16,452 nucleotides of DNA from Thalassobacillus sp043497085 (GTDB lineage Bacteria; Bacillota; Bacilli; Bacillales; Halobacillaceae): the NCBI GenBank assembly GCA_043497085.1, contig JBIEKI010000030.1; one strand, 5' to 3'. The notes under the pieces are model-generated. The model was not told where the DNA came from. It worked only from the letters and a program-made list of their open reading frames with translations, and did not search any database. The translations under genes and the position numbers were made by a program. Below, one piece after another: positions 7,771 to 14,082 of this stretch; position 1 is the first letter of the stretch; the number at the start of each line of letters is the position of its first letter.

Positions 7771-7800
7771 ATTAGTGTACTAGTTAGATAGTACACTAAT
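7771..7800. promoter_or_regulatory. Probable YtrA operator: perfect 12-bp inverted repeat
   Basis: ATTAGTGTACTA (7771-7782) and TAGTACACTAAT (7789-7800) are exact inverted repeats separated by 6 nt. The inner AGTGTA and TACACT half-sites match the type of motif reported for B. subtilis YtrA. The -10 hexamer of the operon promoter (7788-7793) lies inside the repeat, so a bound repressor would block RNA polymerase. Confidence 0.85.
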
Positions 7801-7816
7801 ACAAAATTGGAAGCAA
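7788..7816 (-). promoter_or_regulatory. Promoter of the ABC operon
   Basis: Minus strand: -35 TTGCTT at 7816-7811, a 17-nt spacer, and -10 TACTAT at 7793-7788. The -10 and part of the spacer lie within the inverted-repeat operator. Predicted transcription starts near 7781. Confidence 0.65.
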
Positions 7817-7881
7817 TAGCATTTAAGCAAAAGTCTCCACTAAATGTTGGTATTAATTTTTCATAAGAGGTTTATTCAATT

Positions 7882-8094
7882 ATAGGGCCGAATAATGGAA
7901 CGCTCGATTTCGAGATATTGTTAGAGTTTAGGGGCTCCGGGAAACGATTCGCTTTCCGTGGGCGTGTGCTGAGTCTCCTCAGGCTTCGCCTTGCGGGGCC
8001 TCACCTATCACTCAGCTCCCACAGGAGTCTCACCGTTTCCCTACGCCCCTAGTCATGGGAAGTTCTCGAAATCATGGTTATGGAATCGCCCTAT
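7882..8094. repeat. Long palindromic interspersed element, copy 1
   Basis: About 210 bp of nested inverted repeats without a gene. The pairs are ATAGGGC (7882-7888) with GCCCTAT (8088-8094), GATTTCGAGA (7906-7915) with TCTCGAAATC (8064-8073), TAGGGGC (7929-7935) with GCCCCTA (8045-8051), and GGGAAACG (7939-7946) with CGTTTCCC (8034-8041). The core shares blocks with the element at 8180-8410 in opposite orientation: CTCGCTTTCC-like, TGCGGG and GGAGTCTC. The core resembles a repeat I recall as common in Bacillaceae genomes. Between it and the next element (8095-8179) nothing else is recognisable. Confidence 0.8.
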
Positions 8095-8179
8095 GATGTT
8101 GAAAAAGACAGTGGCCTCCTTATATCCTTTATAAATTCGTAGGGATGAAGCTTTAATTTTGCACTATTCTTTTTTTGAA

Positions 8180-8410
8180 GGGTCCGTTTAGTACAAAACT
8201 GACTGGATGGGCAGGGAAACGACGAGACTCCCGCGGGAGAAGGGGCTAGGCGAGATCCCGCAGGGCTTTAGCCCGAGGAAGCTTGCCAGGTCCCCCGCAG
8301 GAAAGCGAGTCGTTCCCCGGACCATCCCATTCCTCTCATGGTAACGGACCCAAATATCTCGAAACTGAGCCTTCAAGTAAAGGGAGCTTTAGCTGCAAAA
8401 TTAACAATGA
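8180..8410 (+). repeat. Long palindromic interspersed element, copy 2 with 53-bp tail
   Basis: The palindromic part spans 8180-8351 and is bounded by exact 9-bp inverted ends, GGGTCCGTT (8180-8188) and AACGGACCC (8343-8351). Inner arms GGATGG..GGGAAACGACGAGACTCCC and GAAAGCGAGTCGTTCCCC..CCATCC fold on each other, and CTCCCGCGGGAG (8229-8240) is itself a palindrome. A 53-bp tail follows (8358-8410), which recurs in inverted orientation at 16040-16092 with 3 mismatches. An open reading frame runs through the palindrome on the minus strand, but it has no ribosome binding site and is a by-product of GC-rich repeat sequence. Confidence 0.85.
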
Positions 8411-8430
8411 GATTTAACGAAGCCAAGCAC

Positions 8431-8454
8431 AAAAAAACGGCCGGAGCGGCCGTT
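8431..8454 (-). terminator. Terminator of ytzC
   Basis: On the minus strand AACGGCCG (8454-8447) pairs perfectly with CGGCCGTT (8443-8436) around a CTC loop, followed by a T run to 8431. It begins 6 nt past the stop codon of the gene at 8461. Confidence 0.93.
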
Positions 8455-8460
8455 CCCTAC

Positions 8461-8739
8461 TTACCGATGTTCCAGATCATTTTCATCAAGAATCATATCA
8501 TTCAGACATTGACTGACTTGCAAATGCAGCCGATGTAATTGATCCTTTTGCTGATGGTTGGCACTATGCATCAATTTATCAATTTCCATCTCCGTCTGTT
8601 CCAAGCTTTGTTGTGCTTCCGTATAACTGGCTGTCATCGGATAGCCATTCTGGTTGGCAAGAGACAATTCATATTTTGCCTGCTCTAACCGCTGTTGTGC
8701 CTCCTGGATCATCGTTTCGATTGACGCTCTTGTCGCCAT
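8461..8739 (-). CDS. ytzC: YtzC-like small coiled-coil protein (DUF2524)
   Basis: A 92-residue, highly charged, glutamine-rich and almost wholly helical protein. It begins MATRASIETMIQEAQQRLEQ, which I recall as the start of the YtzC/DUF2524 family of Bacillaceae. Heptad-like spacing of L/I/M residues (17-75) suggests a helical hairpin or coiled coil with a turn at NQNGYPMTAS. No catalytic motif is seen and the function is unknown. ATG at 8739 is chosen because GAGGTG lies 6 nt upstream; a longer in-frame ATG at 8757 lacks a site. It is a single gene ending in a strong terminator and is divergent from mnmM. Confidence 0.85.
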   Translation of the reverse strand: MATRASIETMIQEAQQRLEQAKYELSLANQNGYPMTASYTEAQQSLEQTEMEIDKLMHSANHQQKDQLHRLHLQVSQCLNDMILDENDLEHR

Positions 8740-8793
8740 AGCAATCACCTCATCCATTAGCTTGGTTAAAAGTTACTTTTTCATACGTGGATA

Positions 8794-8822
8794 TTGGTAG
8801 TAGCATCGATCAATGCTACAAT
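8794..8822 (+). promoter_or_regulatory. mnmM promoter
   Basis: Plus strand: -35 TTGGTA (8794-8799), an exact 17-nt spacer, and -10 TACAAT (8817-8822). Transcription would begin near 8829, leaving a ~29-nt leader before the ATG at 8858. The spacer is filled by an inverted repeat. Confidence 0.75.
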
Positions 8823-8837
8823 TGATTATCATCAATT
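8800..8837. promoter_or_regulatory. Two adjacent inverted repeats in the ytzC-mnmM intergenic region
   Basis: Dyad 1 is GTAGCAT (8800-8806), a 6-nt gap, and ATGCTAC (8813-8819), all exact and overlapping the spacer and -10. Dyad 2 is AATTGAT (8820-8826), TATC, and ATCAATT (8831-8837), exact and over the start site. They abut each other. They could be operators for an unknown regulator acting on mnmM and/or the divergent ytzC. Dyad 2 has a loosely Fur-like TGATTATCA centre, but I do not claim Fur binding. Confidence 0.5.
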
Positions 8838-8857
8838 TTCGGGAAAGAGGAATTAGA

Positions 8858-9430
8858 ATGACTTTAAAAAAAGTGCTTGCTTTTGCTCATGACTTAATGA
8901 AGTCAGCCATCAGGGAAGGCGATACTGCCGTGGATGCTACTTGCGGAAACGGCCATGATACACAGCTTTTGAGCAGGCTGGTTGGTGAAACAGGACATGT
9001 TTATGGTTTCGATATCCAGGACTCCGCTATTATCACTACACGTGCAAAATTGACAGAGACCCAACAGGAACAGGTTACACTCATTCAAGACAGTCATGAT
9101 AAAATCGGAAGGTATATGAAACATGAGCATGTCACCTCTTTGAGAGCAGCTATTTTTAACCTTGGCTATTTGCCAGGGAGTGACAAGTCCATAGTCACAA
9201 CCCCGAGTTCAACATTGGCTGCCGTAGAACAGCTGCTTGAACTCCTCCAGCCCGAAGGCGTGATCGTATTAGTGGTTTATCACGGTCATCCTGGAGGCAA
9301 GGACGAAAAAGACCAACTGTTAAAATACGTGCAAAACTTAGACCAGCATTCATTCCACGTACTGCAATATGGGTTTATCAACCAGAGAAATGCCCCACCG
9401 TTTGTACTGGCAATTGAAAAACGAAAATAA
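8858..9430 (+). CDS. mnmM: tRNA mnm5(s2)U34 methyltransferase MnmM (YtqB family)
   Basis: A 190-residue class I SAM-dependent methyltransferase. The SAM-binding motif I is AVDATCGNGHDT (24-35), motif II acidic region is VYGFDIQ (48-54), and the catalytic-loop motif is NLGYLPGSDKS (101-111), distinctive for the YtqB family (PF06962). YtqB was long called a putative rRNA methylase. Published work on B. subtilis identifies it as MnmM, which methylates 5-aminomethyl-uridine at tRNA position 34. ATG at 8858 is chosen for AAAGAGGAA about 7 nt upstream; an upstream in-frame ATG at 8813 lies before the predicted transcription start. Monocistronic, convergent with ytpB. Confidence 0.92.
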   Translation: MTLKKVLAFAHDLMKSAIREGDTAVDATCGNGHDTQLLSRLVGETGHVYGFDIQDSAIITTRAKLTETQQEQVTLIQDSHDKIGRYMKHEHVTSLRAAIFNLGYLPGSDKSIVTTPSSTLAAVEQLLELLQPEGVIVLVVYHGHPGGKDEKDQLLKYVQNLDQHSFHVLQYGFINQRNAPPFVLAIEKRK

Positions 9431-9470
9431 AACCCGGATAGTCGCTTACAGCGATTTTCCGGGTTTCAAC
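9428..9470. terminator. Bidirectional terminator shared by mnmM and ytpB, overlapping ytpB coding end
   Basis: AAACCCGGA and TCCGGGTTT form the outer stem and TCGCT / AGCGA the inner stem, separated by a 3x3 internal loop. T runs follow on both strands. The ytpB stop (9446-9448) lies in the apical loop, so the last ytpB codons form one arm. Confidence 0.88.
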
Positions 9471-10519
9471 ATATGATAGATCTTTGTATTATAATGAAAA
9501 AACTTCGCCTTCCTGCCACTGACTTTTAATAAGTCACGCACAAATGTCTTTGCATTTTGCAATCTGCTCACCTTTCGATCAGCAAGATACATCCCGACCA
9601 ACCCTTCCTGAATCATTCCATGAAAGGCAGGGTCAGGCAGCAGTTTAGTCCTTGCTTTTGTTTCTTTCACAAAATATACAAAGCGCTGTCTCATTTCCTC
9701 GTCAGTTTCGTAATAGGAACAGAAATTGAGGTCACCTTCTATTTTATCCTCCTGTTGGTCAATATAATAATCCAACAAAATATGCAGACCTTGTAAAAAA
9801 GGAAAATAACTTTCGGCCACTTTTTTGGCAAGGACTTCATTCATTTTTCCGCCTAGTGTGTAAGAAACGAGGCAGAAGATTCCAAGTGTCGATCCAGTAC
9901 AAGCAGAAAACTCATACCACTTCAGTTTTTTTCCAGCCTCGTATTGGGAGAACCATGTTTGCAGCCTTGGAATCCTCTCTTCCTCCACCACGTGCTTATG
10001 TACTTGAAGATCATTATATAAATTTCCCAGCTGGATGACATGCGGATGAGATATATGATAATCATTCGGCTTAGCTAATACGTACTGGCATGTTAGTACG
10101 AGCGATTCAAGATAGCCGCCATCATTTTGATCTTCCCGGAACTGGTAATAATTTTTCACAGGATTTCCCGGAGTCAATGCATCGGTCATTGCTTGATGAA
10201 GCATGCGAAAATCTTTCGGATCCATGGAAGTGCTGCGGTCACAAAGGTTGTCCAAATAATCGCTGATGGTTTGATAGGCCACAATGAATTTGACTGCCTG
10301 TTTCCACTCATCTGCAGCTAACAAGCTATAGATAGATCCGCCTTCACAATGAAATGTCTTTGCAGAAATACTTGCTAATGCCTGCTTGCGCAGTTCCGGG
10401 TTCGGGATGGCTTTCGCTTTTGTAATCCAGCCATCAAGCTCCTTATGAACTTGTGGAAAGACGCTTCTATAAACATTTATCATCATCATCCAGGGATTTG
10501 CAGGTGTACGTACAGCCAA
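9446..10519 (-). CDS. ytpB: Tetraprenyl-beta-curcumene synthase (YtpB family)
   Basis: A 357-residue member of the DUF2600/YtpB family of large class IB terpene synthases. B. subtilis YtpB cyclises tetraprenyl (C35) diphosphate chains to tetraprenyl-beta-curcumene, a precursor of sesquarterpenes. The aspartate-rich motif SDYLDNLCDR (86-95) takes the place of DDxxD. A second metal site may be NLYNDLQVHKHVVEEE, with DYYIDQQED further on. TTG at 10519 is preferred because AAGGAGGGG lies at normal distance. A GTG at 10528 (GTGA overlap with the ytpA stop) has its Shine-Dalgarno too close. It follows ytpA directly and shares its operon. The terminator lies partly within its coding end. Confidence 0.93.
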   Translation of the reverse strand: MAVRTPANPWMMMINVYRSVFPQVHKELDGWITKAKAIPNPELRKQALASISAKTFHCEGGSIYSLLAADEWKQAVKFIVAYQTISDYLDNLCDRSTSMDPKDFRMLHQAMTDALTPGNPVKNYYQFREDQNDGGYLESLVLTCQYVLAKPNDYHISHPHVIQLGNLYNDLQVHKHVVEEERIPRLQTWFSQYEAGKKLKWYEFSACTGSTLGIFCLVSYTLGGKMNEVLAKKVAESYFPFLQGLHILLDYYIDQQEDKIEGDLNFCSYYETDEEMRQRFVYFVKETKARTKLLPDPAFHGMIQEGLVGMYLADRKVSRLQNAKTFVRDLLKVSGRKAKFFHYNTKIYHMLKPGKSL

Positions 10520-10524
10520 TGGTT

Positions 10525-11325
10525 TCACCCCTCCTTGCGCCCGGTTTCTTCCGCTTTCTGTTTCATGAATACTACAATATGTCGGAGAACCGAGTCTCGT
10601 TCTGGCTCATTTAAAATTTCATGATATAAGTTTGCCCATTCTCTATAACTTTTTTCACTAATATCCAATTGATTGAACCATCGTTTCGTCTCTTTGATAT
10701 CCACCATCATATCCTCTCCAGCCTGCACGACTACTGTCGGCACATCCGGAAAATCAGAAAGTCGTTTGAATGCAAGGTTGATGGCTCGTACAAATTCCCA
10801 ATACCACCGTACTGAAACTTTTTCCAGTATCAATGAGTCTCCTTCATCTGCTTCGATGACTTTCTCGTTGCGAGTCACTTTTTCAGTAACGATTGGAGCT
10901 TCCACTTTATATTTAGGATAGACCGCGTCAAGAACACGAGAGACCAGCTTCACCGACTTCCTTGGTTCGTTTAATATGCCAAGCCCAGGTGAAGATAAGA
11001 TGACTCCCTGAATCTCCGGATGCCTCTCTTCCATCGTGCGGATTGCTACCAGGCCACCCATGCTGTGGCCCAAAAGAAATACCGGCAGCCGAAATTTTGC
11101 TGCCTCTTCCAACCAAAAGCTTACTGTATCAATATATTGATCAAAACGGTCGATATGACCACGGCGTCTTGTCGATTTCCCCTGACCAGGCAAGTCTCCA
11201 TATACGACATGAAGACCTTGCTGTTGAAAAAGTGAGGCTATTTCATCGTATCTCCCTGCATGCTCAAAAGCACCATGGACGATCACTACCACCCCTACAG
11301 CGTCATCCGCGTACACTTTTTTCAT
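10525..11325 (-). CDS. ytpA: Alpha/beta hydrolase, lysophospholipase-like (YtpA)
   Basis: A 266-residue serine hydrolase of the monoacylglycerol-lipase/lysophospholipase type (Hydrolase_4). The oxyanion strand is VIVHGAFEHAGRY (14-26), the nucleophile elbow GHSMGG is at 86-91 with Ser88, and the acid is likely Asp205 or Asp209 (GEDMMVD). The catalytic His is His235 in NLYHEILNE. B. subtilis YtpA is linked to bacilysocin formation from phosphatidylglycerol; that role here is by homology only. ATG at 11325 has GGGGAG 6 nt upstream. It is first in the ytpA-ytpB operon and divergent from ytoA. No signal peptide is seen, so it acts at the cytoplasmic side. Confidence 0.9.
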   Translation of the reverse strand: MKKVYADDAVGVVVIVHGAFEHAGRYDEIASLFQQQGLHVVYGDLPGQGKSTRRRGHIDRFDQYIDTVSFWLEEAAKFRLPVFLLGHSMGGLVAIRTMEERHPEIQGVILSSPGLGILNEPRKSVKLVSRVLDAVYPKYKVEAPIVTEKVTRNEKVIEADEGDSLILEKVSVRWYWEFVRAINLAFKRLSDFPDVPTVVVQAGEDMMVDIKETKRWFNQLDISEKSYREWANLYHEILNEPERDSVLRHIVVFMKQKAEETGRKEG

Positions 11326-11394
11326 CGGTTACTCCCCTTTATCAGCCATCGAATTTGCTATACTGTTAATAACTATATTATAAGGGGGATACCC
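11326..11394. promoter_or_regulatory. Divergent ytpA / ytoA promoter region
   Basis: For ytoA (plus), the extended -10 TGCTATACT (11356-11364) is the clearest element; an alternative is TTGCTA (-35) with TTATAA 17 nt on. For ytpA (minus), TATAAT at 11382-11377 is a possible -10 without a good -35. The region is only 69 bp, so the two promoters must overlap or interleave. Confidence 0.4.
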
Positions 11395-11916
11395 ATGTTT
11401 TGCGAATATAAAGGAAAGCACCCGAAAATTGCATCCTCCGCTTACATAGCAGAAGATGCAGTCGTTACAGGAGATGTCACTATCGGAGAAAACGTCAGTG
11501 TTTGGTTTAAAACCGTCATACGCGGCGATGTAGCTCCAACTTACATAGGGGATAATGTCAACATCCAGGACTTAAGCATGCTCCATCAAAGTCCGGATAA
11601 CCCACTTATCTTGGAAGAAGGTGTTACCGTCGGACACCAGGTCACCCTCCACTCTTCTATAATAAGAAAACATGCCTTAATAGGGATGGGGTCACTGGTT
11701 TTAGATGGAGCTGAAATTGGAGAAGAGGCGTTTTTAGGTGCTGGGAGTCTTGTTCCTCCTGGCAAAAAGATTCCTCCACGGACACTGGCATTAGGGCGTC
11801 CAGCTAAAGTCGTCCGCGAACTTACCGAAGCGGATTTTGCAGAAATGAAAAGAATTCGCAGGGAATACGTCGAAAAGGGACAATATTATAAAAACCTGCG
11901 CAATAGTGAACAGTGA
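11395..11916 (+). CDS. ytoA: Gamma-carbonic anhydrase-like hexapeptide-repeat protein (YtoA)
   Basis: A 173-residue left-handed beta-helix protein with clear [LIV]GxxxxV hexapeptide turns from about residue 13 to 130 (VVTGDVTIGENVSVW, then GVTVGHQVTLH). The gamma-class carbonic anhydrase signature is present: RGDVAPTYIGDNVNIQD (43-59), then His64, His81 and His86, with the 5-residue gap expected between the last two zinc ligands. It may form a trimer with metal sites at the subunit interfaces. True carbonic anhydrase activity is unproven for this subgroup. ATG at 11395 has AAGGGGGAT upstream; a longer in-frame start at 11260 would run across the ytpA start region and is rejected. A helical C-terminal tail closes the protein. 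Confidence 0.92.
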   Translation: MFCEYKGKHPKIASSAYIAEDAVVTGDVTIGENVSVWFKTVIRGDVAPTYIGDNVNIQDLSMLHQSPDNPLILEEGVTVGHQVTLHSSIIRKHALIGMGSLVLDGAEIGEEAFLGAGSLVPPGKKIPPRTLALGRPAKVVRELTEADFAEMKRIRREYVEKGQYYKNLRNSEQ

Positions 11917-11920
11917 CATT

Positions 11921-11954
11921 AAAAAATCCCTCCAGCAGTCGCCGGAGGGATTTT
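11921..11954. terminator. Bidirectional terminator between ytoA and asnB
   Basis: AAAATCCCTCC (11923-11933) and GGAGGGATTTT (11944-11954) pair perfectly around a 10-nt loop. It lies just after the ytoA stop and about 60 nt past the asnB stop on the other strand. The flanking A and T runs let it work in both directions. Confidence 0.9.
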
Positions 11955-12013
11955 ATTTGCTTAATAGCAAAGTTGTATAATTATCTCGTAAACTTGTAGC
12001 CAACAACAAAGTT

Positions 12014-13918
12014 TTAAATGAAGGTCAACTTGCTTTCAGGTTTATCTTCATTGATCAAGTCTTCAATAGGATGACGGCGTTCTACAAAGATTTGATGCCA
12101 CAACATGAACATTAAAACGGTCCATATCTTCCGGCTGTAGTCTCCTTTGCCCTGACAGTGAGCTTCCAGTAAATCAAGTATATACCCTTTATTAAGGTAT
12201 TGATCCGTTTCACTTTCATGAATCAGCATTTTTGCCCAATCATATAATTCATCCTTCAACCAATGCCGGATTGGAACCGGGAAACCAAGCTTTTTACGAT
12301 CCAATACGTGATCTGGAACGATTCCACGAGAAGACTCACGTAAAATACTCTTCGTGGTCCCGTTGGCAATTTTCATATCGACAGGTATAGACCTTGCCAC
12401 ATCGAAAACTTCCTTATCCAGGAAAGGCACGCGTAATTCCAATGAATTTGCCATGGTCATTTTATCAGCCTTCAGCAGAATGTCTCCGCGCATCCATGTA
12501 TGAATATCAACATACTGCATTTGATTGACTAAATCGTATTTACCAGCTGTTTGATATAAAGACTCTGTCACCTGCTGATAATGGAAATTACGATAGTTGC
12601 GAATGAGTTTCTGCTTCTCTGCTTCTTCAAACATTTTTGCATTTCCAATATACCGGTCTTTCAAAGGTGTAGTTCCTCGTTCAAGAAAGCTCTTCCCTTT
12701 AACTCCTTCAGGCAGTATTTCAGCTACCCGACCCAATAAATGTTTGGCCGGTTCAGGTATAGATTGAAAGACTTTCAACGACTCAGGCTCGCGGTAAATA
12801 TTATATCCACCAAATAATTCATCCGCGCCCTCGCCAGAAAGAACGACGGTGACATGCTTCCGTGCTTCCCTTGCAACAAAATACAAAGGTACACAAGCCG
12901 GATCAGCCAGGGGGTCGTCCATATGATACATAATTTTCGGGAGTTTCTCGATATACTCTTGAGGAGTGATCGTATATGAGATATTCTCTACTCCCAGTTT
13001 GTCAGCTGTTTCTTTAGCCACATCGACTTCTGAATACCCCTCTCGCTCAAATCCAACAGAGAATGTCTGGATGCCAGGGTTGTATTCTTTCGCCATCGCT
13101 ACAATCAAGCTGGAATCGATGCCCCCGGATAAAAATGATCCGACCGGCACATCACTTCGCATATGTTTGGATACAGAATCATACATAGCATGTTGAATTT
13201 GTTCAATCCAGCTATTTTTCTCCATTAACTTCGGCTGGAAAGTTGCATGCCAGTATCTTTCAAATGTTAGTTCCTCACCTGGCTTTTGGATAAAATAGTG
13301 ACCAGGAGATACTTTCTTGATATCTTCTGTCATCGTCCATGGTTCTGGAACGAATTGAAAACTTAAATAATGGTGCAATGCTTCAATGTCGACCTGCTCG
13401 CTATCTTTCACGAGAGTAAGACTTTTCTTTTCGGAAGCAAAATATGTACCATTATCATCTGTGGTATAAAATAACGGTTTAATACCAAACGGATCCCGTG
13501 CTCCATATAACGTCTGTTCTTGTTTGTCCCAAACCAAAATGGAGAACATGCCGCGCAAATCGCTGAAAGCCTGTTCACGCTTGTGATGAAACAAAGCTGT
13601 AATGACTTCAGTATCGGACTCGGTTGTAAATTCAAATCCCTGGTTTTCTAAATCCTCTCTAAGTTCCACATAATTGTAGATTTCTCCATTGAACACTATC
13701 CAATAGCGCTCATTTTCATAACTTAATGGCTGTTGCCCGCTTTCTATATCGATGATACTTAGACGACGAAAGCCCAAAGATATATTTTCATCGTGATAGA
13801 ACCCTTCATCATCGGGCCCACGATGGGTAATATAATTGTTTTGTCTCTGAAAAGTTTCTAGCTCTTCCTCATTCATTTTACTAGGCTGATTGCGAATCAA
13901 CCCTATGAAACCACACAT
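12014..13918 (-). CDS. asnB: Asparagine synthetase (glutamine-hydrolysing) AsnB
   Basis: A 634-residue two-domain enzyme, the length expected for B. subtilis AsnB (about 632). The start at ATG 13918 is fixed by chemistry: the mature N-terminus must be Cys2 (MCGFIGLI), the nucleophile of the class II glutamine amidotransferase domain. An in-frame GTG at 13930 would bury it. The N-terminal domain has the THRGPDDEGF motif (31-40). The C-terminal synthetase domain has the ATP pyrophosphatase loop SGGIDSS (264-270) and SGEGADELFGGYN. It converts aspartate, ATP and glutamine to asparagine. GGTGGGG lies about 6 nt upstream of the start. It has its own promoter and is not obviously co-transcribed with metK. 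Confidence 0.98.
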   Translation of the reverse strand: MCGFIGLIRNQPSKMNEEELETFQRQNNYITHRGPDDEGFYHDENISLGFRRLSIIDIESGQQPLSYENERYWIVFNGEIYNYVELREDLENQGFEFTTESDTEVITALFHHKREQAFSDLRGMFSILVWDKQEQTLYGARDPFGIKPLFYTTDDNGTYFASEKKSLTLVKDSEQVDIEALHHYLSFQFVPEPWTMTEDIKKVSPGHYFIQKPGEELTFERYWHATFQPKLMEKNSWIEQIQHAMYDSVSKHMRSDVPVGSFLSGGIDSSLIVAMAKEYNPGIQTFSVGFEREGYSEVDVAKETADKLGVENISYTITPQEYIEKLPKIMYHMDDPLADPACVPLYFVAREARKHVTVVLSGEGADELFGGYNIYREPESLKVFQSIPEPAKHLLGRVAEILPEGVKGKSFLERGTTPLKDRYIGNAKMFEEAEKQKLIRNYRNFHYQQVTESLYQTAGKYDLVNQMQYVDIHTWMRGDILLKADKMTMANSLELRVPFLDKEVFDVARSIPVDMKIANGTTKSILRESSRGIVPDHVLDRKKLGFPVPIRHWLKDELYDWAKMLIHESETDQYLNKGYILDLLEAHCQGKGDYSRKIWTVLMFMLWHQIFVERRHPIEDLINEDKPESKLTFI

Positions 13919-13963
13919 AATCGGCCCCACCTTTTTTCATATTTTCTACATATTGACTGTTAA

Positions 13964-13974
13964 ATTATAACACA
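13964..13974 (-). promoter_or_regulatory. asnB extended -10 promoter
   Basis: Minus strand: TATAAT at 13969-13964, preceded by TGT (TGn extension). No convincing -35 is seen 16-18 nt upstream. It lies 46 nt from the asnB start and downstream of the metK terminator. Confidence 0.6.
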
Positions 13975-14028
13975 AAAATCATTAACGATATTCTGTATTT
14001 TCCCATCTGTACACATGGTAAACCTAAC

Positions 14029-14068
14029 CAAAAAACGGACCAAACCATTGGAGGCATGATCCGTTTTT
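14029..14068 (-). terminator. metK terminator
   Basis: On the minus strand AAAAACGGATC (14068-14058) pairs with GGTCCGTTTTT-type sequence ending at 14031, with a G-U pair and a partly mismatched inner stem around TCCAAT, and a T run. It begins 15 nt past the metK stop at 14083. The A run on the 5' side would also allow some activity on the other strand. Confidence 0.82.
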
Positions 14069-14082
14069 CCCTATTCTTCATC

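Noticed and set aside
8188..8376. 62-codon minus-strand reading frame through the palindromic repeat
   Set aside because: No ribosome binding site and no recognisable domain; the frame results from GC-rich repeat sequence.
7882..8410. Insertion sequence or MITE with its own transposase
   Set aside because: No transposase reading frame and no clear target-site duplication at the ends; the structure fits a palindromic repeat, though a non-autonomous mobile origin is not excluded.
8820..8837. Fur box at the mnmM promoter
   Set aside because: The TGATTATCA centre is only loosely similar to the Fur consensus and the gene has no iron link.
11020..11369. Plus-strand frames opposite ytpA, and the long N-terminal extension of ytoA from 11260
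   Set aside because: ytpA has a full catalytic triad on the other strand, and ytoA has a good ribosome binding site at its ATG at 11395.
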